From Sternotherus odoratus (lineage: Eukaryota; Chordata; Testudines; Kinosternidae): a stretch of DNA of 64,000 nucleotides. The notes below the pieces were generated by a model. It saw only the letters and a list, made by a program, of their open reading frames with translations. It ran no database searches and was not told the origin of the DNA. Shown piece by piece: positions 44,441 through 55,481 of this stretch. The stretch covers positions 13,088,285 to 13,152,284 of the forward strand of contig JAVMKO010000021.1 of NCBI GenBank assembly GCA_032164245.1, read 5' to 3'. The translations under genes were made by a program, and so were the position numbers. Positions within the stretch are counted from its first letter, which is position 1. Each line of letters opens with the position of its first letter.

Positions 44441-46685
44441 CGCAGTGCACTGCCCTGGCTTTGCGCTTTGTGCCGGAGAGGGGACTTTCACCCTCTTTTT
44501 GCACTAGCCCTATGGATGCTGCAATGCCAACCCCAGAAGCACCCGTCTAGGTATTTAGGGGGGATGCGGAAATAAACACGGCAGCACCCGCACAGGCTGG
44601 GTGACTGGCTGGGAGATAGACCGGCATATACCTTCCTGATCAGCTGGTCACCGGGCAGCCTGTCCATCTCCAAAGTCCAAATCTAGTGCGAACACCCTGG
44701 GCAGCCTCTTCTGTTCTGTAGCAATTGCAACAGGCTCTTCCCAGCAAGTGGGAGGGCTGGATTTGCACAGCACTGAAGAGCGAGCGGATCTTTGTGGAGA
44801 AGCCCCAGACTGGCACTATTGAGCACACCAGGAAGAAGCAAACACCTCTCTGCGTACATTTCCCAGCTCCCCACCTTGAGTATTGAGTTTGGGCCAGGCA
44901 ACAGATTGCAAAGTGGCTTTCTCGGACACAATGCAAACTTTTCCTGCATCAGCTTGTGCTGTCTGGGTAGATGTCCAAACAGCACAATTCAGAACATAGC
45001 ATTCGCTCTGAATTAACGATACAGCCTCAGTCTTGAGTGACTATTTAGCATGTGAGTAGCTGAGAGTCCCAGAGATAGGGAAATGGAGCAGTCTGGAGGG
45101 GATGGAGTGGTAAGATCCTTGCCCTCTTTCCCTGTTTTATTAATCTCACTAGAGACACAGCGGCGGCTTCCCGGTTTGACATCGGTCTCTTTATTGACAG
45201 TCTGCTCACATTTACAGCCAACGATAGGGAAGTTATTAAATAAATGTGGCAAAAGTTTATCTCAGGCCTACAGGACCCATGATCAATGTAGGGCAGTGGA
45301 GGGGAAAGAATATTTACCGTTCCTGTCGATACACTTTAATAAACTTGATGAATCCATTCAGTGGAAGTTGGAATTTGGGCCATAATCTCACCGGCAGGAG
45401 AGGGGGCAAAGGAGCCGTTCTCATACATTTAACGCCAGAATGCACCTCGACATTTGCAGTATCTCTAAAGTTGCCTTCAGACGTCATTCCGGAGCGGCTG
45501 AGCCAAGGGGCTAAGAACGCCAGGCACAGGCCGGGCCTTCACCCCACGGCGAAGCAAAATGTCAGCAAGTGTTTTGGCCAAAATTTTCACTCCATTTTCC
45601 AAAGGGGATGAGATTTTTTGAGACGCCAAAAAGGGCCTGGACTGCAGAGAACAGATGCTCAGCATGGCTGAAAATTTGCCTCTTTGAGGCATTGTCAGCT
45701 GGGCAGCCAAAAACTGAGCCTTTTCCCATACCCCTCAAATCACTAGCCACATTTGGAAACGTAGGCCCAAAGGTTTGATGTTAGGCACCTAAATTCAGAT
45801 GTGGGCACCCTGATAAAAGTGGCTCGACCCCGGAAGGAATCAGCGCCCGCCATTCTTGCTCTGATCCATGGCGGCTGAGGGTGTTCCCAGCTTCTTAAAA
45901 ATCATGACACTTCGTTAGGTCTCTAGCTATAGATTGAGGTGCCCCATTTCGGGCACCCAGGATTGAAACGTTGAGTCTAAATAGCTCGTAATTGTAGGCC
46001 TCAGCGTGTGAAAACATAGGCCTTGGAGAATTAGCAACACAGGCCAGAAGTCTGTCCGCCACGCCTGCCTCTGCGGGCACAAAGCACAGCAGGATCTGAT
46101 TCTGGGGTTGGTTCCTCCACTCCGTGCTCTGATCCTGTTCCTCCCAGCCAAGTTTCCATTTCCTTTGCTGCCGTGCTCACCTGCCAGCTGCCACTAGCAG
46201 ATTCCCCGAGTGGATGGGAAACACTGTCAAAACTTGCTTCATCTCGTTGTCAGAAGAGGAGCGTCAGGAGGAGGCTGAAATACAGATCCAGGGATGGCTT
46301 TAGCCTCACACACAGCACTCTCAGCTAGCTTACTACCTGCGGGGCAGTGGGTGGAAAGCGGGCTGGGCAATTCCAGTGGCAGACTCTTGCTTTTCTACCC
46401 AGGCCTGTGGGACTGAAAAATAACATGTGCACGCAAGGGGTTATTGGTGGATTGCGGTAAAGCAGTCCCCGAACACCGGAGGCTGCTGGGTGCTTCCAGT
46501 GCACTCAGCAGCTGAGTTACGGATCAGAGGGACGGCCGCTCCCCCCACACTGGAAGCTCTGCCTCTCCAAACTTGGTAGCCCCAAGGACACAGGTTACCT
46601 CTGAGCAAATAGGTCAATGGGGCAGGTTAGCTCCGGGGTCAGTCTCTAAATCTGCCCTCCTGCGTAACCCAGACCATGGGAATTC
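44441..46685. other. Unrecognised DNA
   Basis: No gene. Near 45720-45810 TTAGGCACCTAAATTCAGAT and neighbouring text recall a 'ttaggcgcctaaat' turtle repeat, but no borders are visible. Confidence 0.4.
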
Positions 46686-46830
46686 CCTCAGTTAGCTCCT
46701 GTTTGAACTGGAGCAGAAAAACATCCAACAGTCACTTAAAAATTCCCAGTGCTGGAGAGTCCCTCATCTCACTTTGGGAAAAGCCCTAGAATGCTCCAGA
46801 TTCTTTGGGAAGCCAACATGTGAAATCAGT
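46686..46830 (-). repeat. CR1 LINE fragment
   Basis: CTCCTGTTTGAACTGGAGCA, GAAAAACATCCAACAGTCAC, TTAAAAATTCCCAGTGCTGG and AGAGTCCCTCATCTC follow CR1 antisense text ('gtttgaactagagcat...gaaaaacatccaatcttgatttaaaaattgccagtgatggagaatcc'). Confidence 0.85.
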
Positions 46831-47689
46831 GATAACAGAAAAACTTGAATCTTTCTCCCCATCAGTAATCCTTACTAGCGACAGATGAAATTCCTCCCTG
46901 TACAATTAGCCAATACAAGATCTGTGCAAGGATTTAGGTGTTACCTAGACCTTGTAGGGCTGAACTGGGCCTAGATCTAGTGCTGACCATGGAGTGAGTT
47001 TCTTTCCAGGGGACCACTTGCCTGAGTAAGGATTGCTCATAAAAGTAAGGTGTGCAAACTTCAGCCCCAAATTAGTAGCAGTAAGGGTTTGTGAGGGTAA
47101 ATGACCCAGGGTGTCAATAAGGCTCTAGATGTGCTGAGTATTATTAATAATAATAATTTAGCTGGTTACTGTCAGCGGTGAGAAAGAAAATGCTTGGTGG
47201 GTTGACACGAGCAAAAGAGAACAAAAGGAAGGTGTCACCTGGGTGAGCTGGGAAAGTTCACACCTATAATTGCTCTCTAATTGTTCTGCCTTGCAATCCA
47301 TTCCTCTCCTGAGTGTGTTTTGTTCTAACACTGCACAGAGAGCAGCTATTTTGTTGAAGAACTTAATTTTTGCCATTATGTCGTCTGGCAGAGTCCAGCT
47401 CGGAGTCGTTACCGCCTATTATCTGTCTGCTATATAGCTAATATTGACACAGAGGTCCTTGATGCATTGGCTTTGGGAAACTGCCAGGAAGGCTGGTTTC
47501 AGGCAGAATAGTTAGTGGGCACAGATGCACACATGAGATACCCTTGACTGGTGTGCTTCCTTTAGTCACAAGCATGGACATAGGGGTCAGTTTTGAGGTT
47601 TTTCTTTTTGAAATTCTTGCATTTAATACCTGGCTCTGAGTAGCAAGGATTTTCACTCTGAAATGTGTTGTGCATAGAGAGAGCCTCAT
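46831..47689. other. Unrecognised DNA
   Basis: TATTATTAATAATAATAATT near 47139 is simple AT sequence. No gene. Confidence 0.45.
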
Positions 47690-47805
47690 CTGAGCTCCAG
47701 CATTAGGATCTTAGAGCACTTTACACACATTAACTAATTAACTCTCTTAATAGCCCATGCTTTAAGTTAATTTCCCCTTGTGCACAATAGGAACACGGTC
47801 AGTGT
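47690..47805 (-). repeat. MIR-like SINE relic
   Basis: GGATCTTAGAGCACTTTACA, CACATTAACTAATTAACTCT, CTTAATAGCCCATGC and TTAATTTCCCCTTGTGCACA follow antisense MIR ('gatctcaaagcgctttacaaa...attaattaatcctca...tatccccattttacaga'). Confidence 0.55.
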
Positions 47806-48402
47806 ACAAATCACAATTCCATCTGATTTTGGTTAACCAACTATTGCTACAAATAACACCTAAGAGTAATCGGACGGAAACAGATTAGAGAAAAGAGAAT
47901 CCTGAGTAGGTCTCACTTTTGCTTCTACGTCCTCTGTTTTAAATGCGGAGGCAGAGGGAAGTATGTGGGGCACGGTGCTCTGTGGGTGATAATGGGAAGG
48001 GCAGAGGAGTCAGCCAAAGAAGGGCTCTGAAAAAGTCAGTTCCCTTCCTCCCCACCACCCAAACCCCCAATCAGTAACAAAATTAACAAACAGCCCAATC
48101 CAGGACATGGGATGGAGCCTGCTGCCTGGGATTCCCCACTGGGTTTCTCCTTTTACTGACTGATCCACTGATACCGCCCCTAATTCCAGTCCCTGCTTCA
48201 GTGACGCATGGCAGAAGAGAGTCAACAAAGAGGCTGATTTTATTGACCTGGTTTTGAAATCCGCAGAACAACTGAGTGTTTCCCGCAGGCTGGTGCCAGC
48301 TGAATTCAGGATAGGAGCAGGTATTATTATCCCTGTTGTGCCTGTCCATCCTCTCCCAGACTCACCCCACGGGTCTCTTGGCCCCCTTTGTTTCATCCTG
48401 TA
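47806..48402. other. Unrecognised DNA
   Basis: No gene or known repeat. Overlapping frames of 128 and 88 codons on the minus strand have no domain. Confidence 0.45.
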
Positions 48403-48486
48403 TAGGACTGCAAGGTCTGTGGGGCAAGGACAGTATCTCTTTCTCTGCCCTGGAAGGCATTTAATATATTACTGGGCACTGCAAAC
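48403..48486 (+). repeat. L2-type LINE 3' tail
   Basis: GACTGCAAGGTCTGTGGGGC, AAGGACAGTATCTCTTTCTC, then AATATATTACTGGGCACTGC. More diverged than the other tails. Confidence 0.55.
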
Positions 48487-48718
48487 TAAACATTGTTCTA
48501 GTACCTCACAGCATCACCCTAGGGCTCCATGTTATGGTCATGCCATGGAAGGCCTGGCCTCACCCTCTGTGGAATTTGGCACCATGGTGGAGATTTTCCC
48601 GAGGCAGAGAGGGCAGGTAGGCACCCAACACCATTGGACAGTCCAGGGGCATTGGGCTCCTAAATCTAGTGCGAGCCACTGACCATCTCCCCCTGGTGTT
48701 GCCCAAAGGGGACATTAA

Positions 48719-48920
48719 GACCTGAATTTTCCAAAGGGGCTTCTAAGTCTGACTCCCTTTGGGTGTCTTTGGATCGTCTTCTCAGACGAGCTTCGCACCC
48801 CATGTTGAATTTCAGCCCCCCTCAAGGTGTCGCGAACTGACCACCCAAACAGCACAGTACCTGAACACAAAGACACAAAAAGGGGGTCAGACTTAGACGC
48901 CCCTTTGGAAAATTCAGGTC
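48719..48920. mobile_element. Inverted-repeat element (MITE-like), about 200 bp
   Basis: Left arm 48719-48773 starts GACCTGAATTTTCCAAAGGG and continues CTTCTAAGTCTGACTCCC; right arm 48864-48920 is its inverse, ending CCCTTTGGAAAATTCAGGTC. The roughly 53-bp arms match at about nine in ten positions and face each other across about 90 bp. The shape is that of a short non-autonomous DNA element. The family is not named and duplications are not clear. Confidence 0.75.
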
Positions 48921-49412
48921 AGAGGCTACTTGGAAAACTGTGGCCGGAATGAGACAAGCCCTGCTCCGGGGCTGTGCGCTGTTCCCAGCCACGCCTGGGC
49001 TGGGGAGCAGGACGCTGGAGCAAAGATCCGGCTGCAGGAATTCTTTCCACAGGACCGATTTTCTCGTGCAACGTGCTTCTCTCCAGCTCGGTGTTGCAGG
49101 CGGCAGCTGCGATCTGTTCTCTCGCTCCCTCGCTTTTAAACTGTCACGTGGACACAAACACCCCGAGGCAGAAGCTGTTTTCACAAACCCTTTGTCTTGC
49201 CTTTTGGATTTTTCCAGAGGACTGAGGACTTCTCCCTAAAGTCTGCTGAGTCTGTAACGGGCATTTCAATAGATGTGAACCCATTGCTCCTGCAAACGCT
49301 CAGGCCTAAATACACAAGGCCAATAACTGCCTTTGCAAACTAAAACTCCAAGTGCGGAAATACCAATAATATTAAATAACAAGGACACACGTGCAATTTT
49401 TTCCAGTGCACC

Positions 49413-49685
49413 TGGCTTGTCTTCACTTGAGCCGGCAGGGATCGATCTTTTGGTGATCGATTTATCGCATCTCGTTAAGACACGATAAATCGACCACCAG
49501 TGGCTCCCCCGTCGACTCTGGAAGTCCAGCTCCTCAAGAGGCGCAAGCTGGAGTCGACGGGGGACCACGCCGCCGACCGCCACCGCCGTGAGGATGGGAG
49601 GTAAGTCGGCTGTAGAGACGTCTGTTATTAACATAGCTGAAATTGCGTATCTACAGTCGATTTCCCCCCCAGTGGAGACCAGCCC
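49413..49685. mobile_element. MITE with GGCTTGTCT ends and internal hairpins
   Basis: Left TGGCTTGTCTTCACTTGAGC; right, as minus strand, GGGCTGGTCTCCACTGGGG. Inner perfect hairpins: CGATTTATCG with CGATAAATCG, and GTCGACTC with GAGTCGAC around a CTCCTCAAGAGG centre. It is CpG-rich, unlike its surroundings. Same terminal group as 42251 and 17130, but the duplication is not preserved (ACC against TTA). Confidence 0.75.
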
Positions 49686-52600
49686 TTACACTCTCCTTTG
49701 AAAAAGTAACCTACTAAATGTAGGAAGGGGCAGGACTTTGTGTTGAAACGGGATATTTTCTATCGACAGGTAGAAGTGGAGGTAGATCTCTCTCTCCACA
49801 CACCCACACATACACACACCCCAGTGTGTTTTTCAGCAGGGATATCACCTGGAGCTGGTAATATTCCAGGAGTCTTTTGTACTATGGAGCTTTTCATGTC
49901 TAACTTACTACTTCTGTGGCCCACCTGGAGCACCCGTTAGTTTGGCACCAGCAGGGGGAAAAATTGCTTCTGTCTTAAAGCTGATTTACCTTTTGAGCTG
50001 TAAAGCTCAACATTTGCGCGTTTGCAGACTCTCTGGTGCTGTTCCCCAGGGCTGGGATTTAATGTTTGTTTAGAGATAATTTCACTGGCCTCTGAGTTTA
50101 CAAGCTGCTCCAGCTCCCATGTACAGAAACGTTGAGTACACAGTGTGTGTGGAGGGGTTGTTTACTGCTGCCTATACACACAGGAGGCAATAGAATAATC
50201 ATTGCAGTATGTAACGTGTGTGTGTGTGTGGGGGGGGGGGAATCCTTTATTTCCATCCTTTTATAAACTCCTGCTCACAGTCAACTATTGCTGTGATGTA
50301 CCAAAGGGTTTCTCACCCAGCAGGTGAGTTTCATCTCAGGATCTAAAACAGCCGTGACTAAAAGGGGAACATGATGCCTGTCCGCAGACAGTGAAGGGTT
50401 TGGGGAGCAAAGCGGGGAAGGGAATTATTTGCAGGTTATTACTAAGCACAATGGGGTGAAATTCAGAGAGGGGGATTTAGTCTGGGTAGCTGGGAAATAC
50501 GCTAATAGAAAGATGCACTTAGGAGTGGGACAGGGTCTCAAGAGAAGTGGGGATCCCATTGCTAGGAGGATGATCCAAGAATTGATGGACAGCAGAGAAG
50601 CCTGGCAAAGACTCATTGCCTCAGTGGGCGCTGGCTTGGGCAGTGGCTTGGCAGAGTAGAAAATGGAAGATGGTTCTGGCCTGGATAAAAACATGGGGCA
50701 TCAAGCTTGGCATTGCTGGCGGATGCAGGGGGCTGCCCTACCTGGGAGGGTGATGACGTGACAGAGGCTAGATCACATCTTGGAAAGTGACAATATGACA
50801 CGAGGGTTTGATGGTACCTTAATAGCGTTGATTGCATTGTGCAGCAACTCCAGTACCGCAGGGAGGGATGATGCTTTGGAATGACAATTATTAGCTGTTG
50901 TGTGTTTTTGGAGGGTGTCCAGGGGATTTAAAGCTGAGCCTGGAGCTTTGAGGTCCCCTTGCTGGCCTCTTTCTCCTTCAAAGGCTGTACATTCCCGTGT
51001 GGGGAGCGAGGGGTGCGGGACGCCGCCTTAAAGTTTGAAAGAATGGTCAGCGGCTCAATCCAAAGCAGAAATATAAGTAGAACAACCACGCCTTTTGCTG
51101 TAGGATGTGAGAGGAGCCGTCTCCTTCCCCTCCAAGACCTGCGGTAGGTGATTCTTTCAACTTTAGTGCTGCAGGAATTAGAGCCGGTCACATATTTTCC
51201 ATCTTTTTTTTCTGAATGGATTTTTTTGGACCAAATGGAACTTTTCAGAGGAACTGTCCATTTTGTCAATATTTGGGGGGGTTTCATCTACCCCCTCCCT
51301 CAGATCATTGCTCGTCTGGGAATGCCCGTGGATTGATTTATTCTTCTGTTCAAGTGTCCAGATGCCTTTGTTAAAAACCTGTTTGCTCGAGATCGAAAAT
51401 GGCAAGATACTTTGGAGGCTGGTAGCAAAACAGGGAATTTGAAAGACGACGTAGGCCCATCCCAACGAGAAAACAAAGCGCCACCCCGGCACCCGGCAAA
51501 CGATAAGGCAGAGGCGGCAAGCTGCACTCCGCAAGTGCGATCACTCAGCCATCACGACCATAATGATAATAAGGGACAGTTCAATATTAAATATGCAAAT
51601 GCAAACAGATGGTGCTGAGGAATGATCGGCGGCGAGGGAGGGAAAGAAAGAAAACGAAATGGGGAGAATGCTTTTCCTGGCAGCAGCCATGATCACAATT
51701 CGACATCCCGTGAGACCAGCTCATTGGGGAGAAAGGTCAGCAGGTGGCGTGAGAAAAGTGGCAGGTGGAAGAGCACACGGGGGGAACACGACGGCTCGTC
51801 TTGCACACAGGTGCTCTGCTGGAAAAGCACATTATTTGTCCAGCCTGTGTTTTTGAAGCCATTTCCAAGTCAATATTTAATATTGTTTATCGGTTGGTGC
51901 GAGCAGCTCCCTGGCCCTGTCTCCCTGCGATCGCTTGGCACTGCTTTTATTAAACATGATCCTCTTTTGAAAATGAAAAAGCCACGAATAACCAGGGCAG
52001 GAATGAACTGGGGAACACACACACACAGTCCTTCTCTGTTAAGATAAGTAGCCTTGTGACACAAGAGGAGGACATTCAATGAGATGGAAAGTAAGGACAT
52101 TTACAACGATAAAAGAAACAGTCACACCTGATAAGAAGGTTTGTAAATAGAACAGCGATCTCAGTTTCTCTGAAAAGTCCCCAGAGCCACCCAGCCAACA
52201 TTTGGTGGCTGTAACTTACCCAAAGGAGGTAAAAGTAAAGGCTTCCACTGCAGAGCCTGGTTCGGAGATACCGGGTGAAGGATCTGTCCTGAGCCTGAAC
52301 CCTGGGGGAACAGAAGATAAATGGGATATTTAATGAGTGGGTTTAATGGTTCTGGCAGAGGGCATTAAGTTTTTTCCTGCATTCCTCAGGTGAACTCTAC
52401 AGCAGCGGCTCCTGAGAAGAAATGATGATCTCTATTTATCTTGTCTAGCAGCCCAGCTCTGGAAGCACTTTTAATTCAGTTTCTCTCTTTTCCCCTCCTT
52501 GTCTCTCTAGTTGTAAGTTCCATTAAAATCTGGTTTGCTGGCTGGTTTACAGGAGCCCTGTTCAATGACAGGTGGCAGAGATGAGGCTCACGGTTATTTC

Positions 52601-53001
52601 TCTTTTCTTTCTTTCTCTTTTGAAGGTCTGTTCAGGCTGAAAACCAGCTGATTAATTGTTATTTTCATTCAAATCCCTGGTTTCTTTCTCTTAATAAAAG
52701 AAAGAATGAAAGACAGAATCTTCCCCTTTTTGTAATTGTGTTGTAGGAAATAGAGATTTCTATGACACTAATGACCTGCTATTTAATCCAGTCTCTAAAT
52801 TCTCATTTAGGATGCAGATTCATCAAGTGGATTAGCAAAAAAAGAGAGAGAGAGACACACACAAACTGTTGGTCACGACGTTTGCAAACACTGGATTTGA
52901 TCTGCTCTCATGTAGAGGCGTGGGAATCGGGAGTAACTCCACTGAAGCCAGTGTGAAGGAGAATCAGGTCCATTATTTATAAGAGCGGTTTATGCCTCCC
53001 T
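49686..53001. other. Long unrecognised stretch with microsatellites
   Basis: No gene. (TG)n followed by a G run at 50215-50240. Repeat-free AT-rich blocks at 51540-51650 (with an ATGCAAAT octamer near 51595) and 52360-52800 look like possible conserved elements. AAAAAAAGAGAGAGAGAGAC lies near 52838, and a short degenerate repeat of the 3.1-kb type near 52930. Confidence 0.4.
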
Positions 53002-53123
53002 TAGGGGGGCCAGGCAGCAAGTTTAAAAAATTGGGATGGGGTGGGGGGTAATAGGAGCCTATAGAAGAAAAAGACCCCAAAATCGGGACTGACCCTATAA
53101 AATCGGGACATCTGGTCACCCTA
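53002..53123. mobile_element. hAT MITE, YAGGGTGACCAG family, copy 3
   Basis: Lies inverted relative to copies 1 and 2: begins TAGGGGGGCCAGGCAGCAAG and ends CATCTGGTCACCCTA, 122 bp. Flanks GCCTCCCT (52994-53001) and GCTCCCCT (53124-53131) match at 6 of 8. The left terminus has drifted (GGGGGGCC for GGGTGACC). Confidence 0.88.
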
Positions 53124-53289
53124 GCTCCCCTCAGAAGCTATGGGGAAGGCCGGTCTGATGTTTAAGGCATGGAGCTGGATTCCAGTCTGGCGCTGCCACA
53201 GCTCTGTGCGGAGAGAGGCTCAATGTCTATCGAGCGTGTGGTCTTCAAAACTGCATTAGTAATTTAGGAGCACGAACACCACTGTCTTG

Positions 53290-53440
53290 TGATACGCCGA
53301 GTAGCTGTAGGCCTGTCGGTCCCAGGCTATTAGAGAGACAACGTGGGTGAGGGAAGATCTTTGACTGGACCAACTTCCGGTGGTGAGAGGGACCAGCTTG
53401 TGAGCCACACACCGCTCTTCCTCAGGCTGGGGAGAGGGAC
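53290..53440 (-). mobile_element. Retroposon fragment, probably Penelope-like
   Basis: Plus-strand text GAGTAGCTGTAGGCCTGTCG, GTCCCAGGCTATTAGAGAGA, GACTGGACCAACTTCCGGTG and CTCTTCCTCAGGCTGG is a turtle/crocodile repeat ('tgtaggtcggtcccaggatattagagagac...ttattggaccaacttctgttggtgaga...'). Read on the minus strand, 53396-53425 gives CTGAGGA, a GAGC/GCTC stem and CAAGC, a decayed version of a hammerhead-like fold. Confidence 0.7.
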
Positions 53441-54514
53441 TGGGGAGCTTCACAGCTAAATGCAAAAGGTGGAACATGTTTAGTATAAGGAGTGAGCACC
53501 TATTCAAGGGAGCATTCATGGTGGGGTGACCCATTCACACCTCTGCTGTCATAGGACAAAAGGGGACTTTGGGGTTTACAGATTATTGTCATGAACCATA
53601 AATTCAGTGTCCCTGCTCAGTCCATGATCTTAGTGTCCAGCAGAGTTAGGATTTTAAGCTCCCAGGCTCGTCTTTTGAAAGTGTTGTGCAGGTTTCCTTC
53701 CAGGGCGAGGACGGAGAGGTCAGATGCAAAGTGGTTGCTCAACAGTCTGATCCGAAATCCTCCGCCACGAAATACTTCAATAACTACTGTGTACGCACAG
53801 GAGCTCTGGTGCAGTCTGAGGGCGTGTCCAGTCAATGGGAATCTAGCGTGTACTTTCACACCCAAATTTCAATAAACCTCGGAAACCGCCGAAAATGCAA
53901 CTTTTGATCCTCCAGGAAGAAGCTGTTTATTTTTACAGTAATGATTTGGCAGGCTGCCTGGGAGGAGGAAACAAAGCGATTGTATTCCCAATGGCTGGGG
54001 CCGTCACCATAACCAAATCTGACACCTGCAGTGCTTGGCAGGGTTTTTAAAAGCTTCTGTCAGCTGGAGCAGATCTAGAGTTTGGGAATTCCAGGCAACT
54101 TGAGCTCAGAATCTCCAGCAATGGGATTTTATTACAGAAATCTACACGATAAAGTCAGTTTTGAACTAGCCCCGATAGGAGATGGAAGAGGTGAGTGATA
54201 ATGAAAACTGCAGGTTAGCAGCTTTCATGAGCCTGAGAAGAACAAAAAGCCCTCCTCAAAATCTTTGCTTAATTTTAAAACTATTTTTCTTCATTCACAT
54301 TCAAGTGCCTTTTTGTTCACTTTCCGCAACGTTTCCTGCACAGAAAGGGAATTCCAAAGTGAGGATTCATGGAAAGAGAATTTAAAATGGACCTGTATGA
54401 AACTTTGGACTAGAGATGCGTGTGCATTCTTCTAGCCACAGAAGAGAAACGACGTTCTGTGACTTATCTGACCAGTAAAAGTACTTGGATAGAAAAACGG
54501 ACACAGAAGCCCAG
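53441..54514. other. Unrecognised DNA
   Basis: No gene or repeat recognised. Confidence 0.45.
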
Positions 54515-54660
54515 ATGCTCAAAGTTGTTTAGGTGCCTAACTCCCACTGGAAATAGGCCCAAGAGGTTAAGTAACTCATTGAAAGAATCCTGCCAGGTCA
54601 AAGGCAGAAGTAGAACCCCGGCATTCTGACTCATACTCCCTCTTTCTAAGGAGCAGAACT
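54515..54660 (-). repeat. Mixed MIR-like and short repeat relic
   Basis: GTTTAGGTGCCTAACTCCCA at the left is a common turtle repeat motif. AAGAGGTTAAGTAACTCATT, CAGGTCAAAGGCAGAAGTAG and AACCCCGGCATTCTGACTCA at the right follow antisense MIR. The two may be separate insertions. Confidence 0.5.
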
Positions 54661-55349
54661 TAGAGCAATAGAGAAGCACCAGGCAATTATTTAAGAAATA
54701 ATGAACATCTAATTAACAGGCTGTGCAATGAGTTAAAGCAGGGAAGTCATGATCGGGGTGGGACCAGGCTTGTGGTGAATAAAACTGCAGCAGTTTGAGG
54801 GACACTGTTCAACAGAAACAAGTGACATTCAACATTTTTTTTTTAAAGTAGCTTCTTTCTTAAACCTGGTTTTAATAAACTTGCATCACCTCCCGCCTTT
54901 CTACAGGTCTCCCCAATGCCTTGTGATACCTACAGGCACTGACCTAATGATGCATTTTACGATGCTAATGCTGTTACCAAAACTGCTGCTGGCTGGGAGC
55001 TTTTAATTCACTTCTCACTCCGGAGGGATCGTCTGCTTTTTCACTGGGCAAACAATAAGGAACAAAATATTTACACAAGTCATCCGGGGTAGCAATATTG
55101 TCCCATTGATTTTGTGTCGCTTGGATTTAAGAAGCTTAAACATTATTGGTTTTCCATAATAAAAATTAGCGATGGAGGGCTTTGAGAAACCACGAGGTAA
55201 ACAAACATATGGTAGGATTTTTATACATATAACTCTCTTCCCTGCCCACAAGCTGTCGCATCTTGGGAGAACCAAGTCAGTTTAAAGAAACTAAGGGTGT
55301 AAAAAATATTAGGAAGGGAAAAGAAAGAGTTTTGGCTAGAGCAACTAAA
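54661..55349. other. Unrecognised DNA
   Basis: No gene. AT-rich; a T-run near 54835. Confidence 0.45.
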
Positions 55350-55358
55350 ATAGCACAG

Positions 55359-55472
55359 AATCAGAGAGGTAGCCGTGTTAGTCTGGAATAGCAGAGGTAA
55401 CAAAGTCCTGTGGCACCTTAAAGACTAACTATAAAGTTTTGAAGCATAAGCTTTCGTGGGCTAATACCCACT
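55359..55472 (-). mobile_element. Retroposon (ACACGGCTACC end) with hammerhead-like stem, probably Penelope-like
   Basis: Same family as 25663-25733: AATCAGAGAGGTAGCCGTGT at the left, extending right through CCTGTGGCACCTTAAAGACT to TTCGTGGGCTAATACCCAC. Flanked by a 9-bp direct repeat ATAGCACAG (55350-55358 and 55473-55481). Minus-strand reading of 55443-55472 gives a GTGGGT/GCCCAC stem with ATTA loop, then GAAA, then GC-TTAT-GC, the layout of stems II and III of a hammerhead ribozyme. The CTGATGA half is cut off at the truncation point, so this copy cannot be active. Confidence 0.82.
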
Positions 55473-55481
55473 ATAGCACAG

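Noticed and set aside
51590..51603. ATGCAAAT octamer as a promoter or enhancer element
   Set aside because: An 8-bp match is expected by chance in 64 kb (another lies near 61842); no supporting TATA or transcript.
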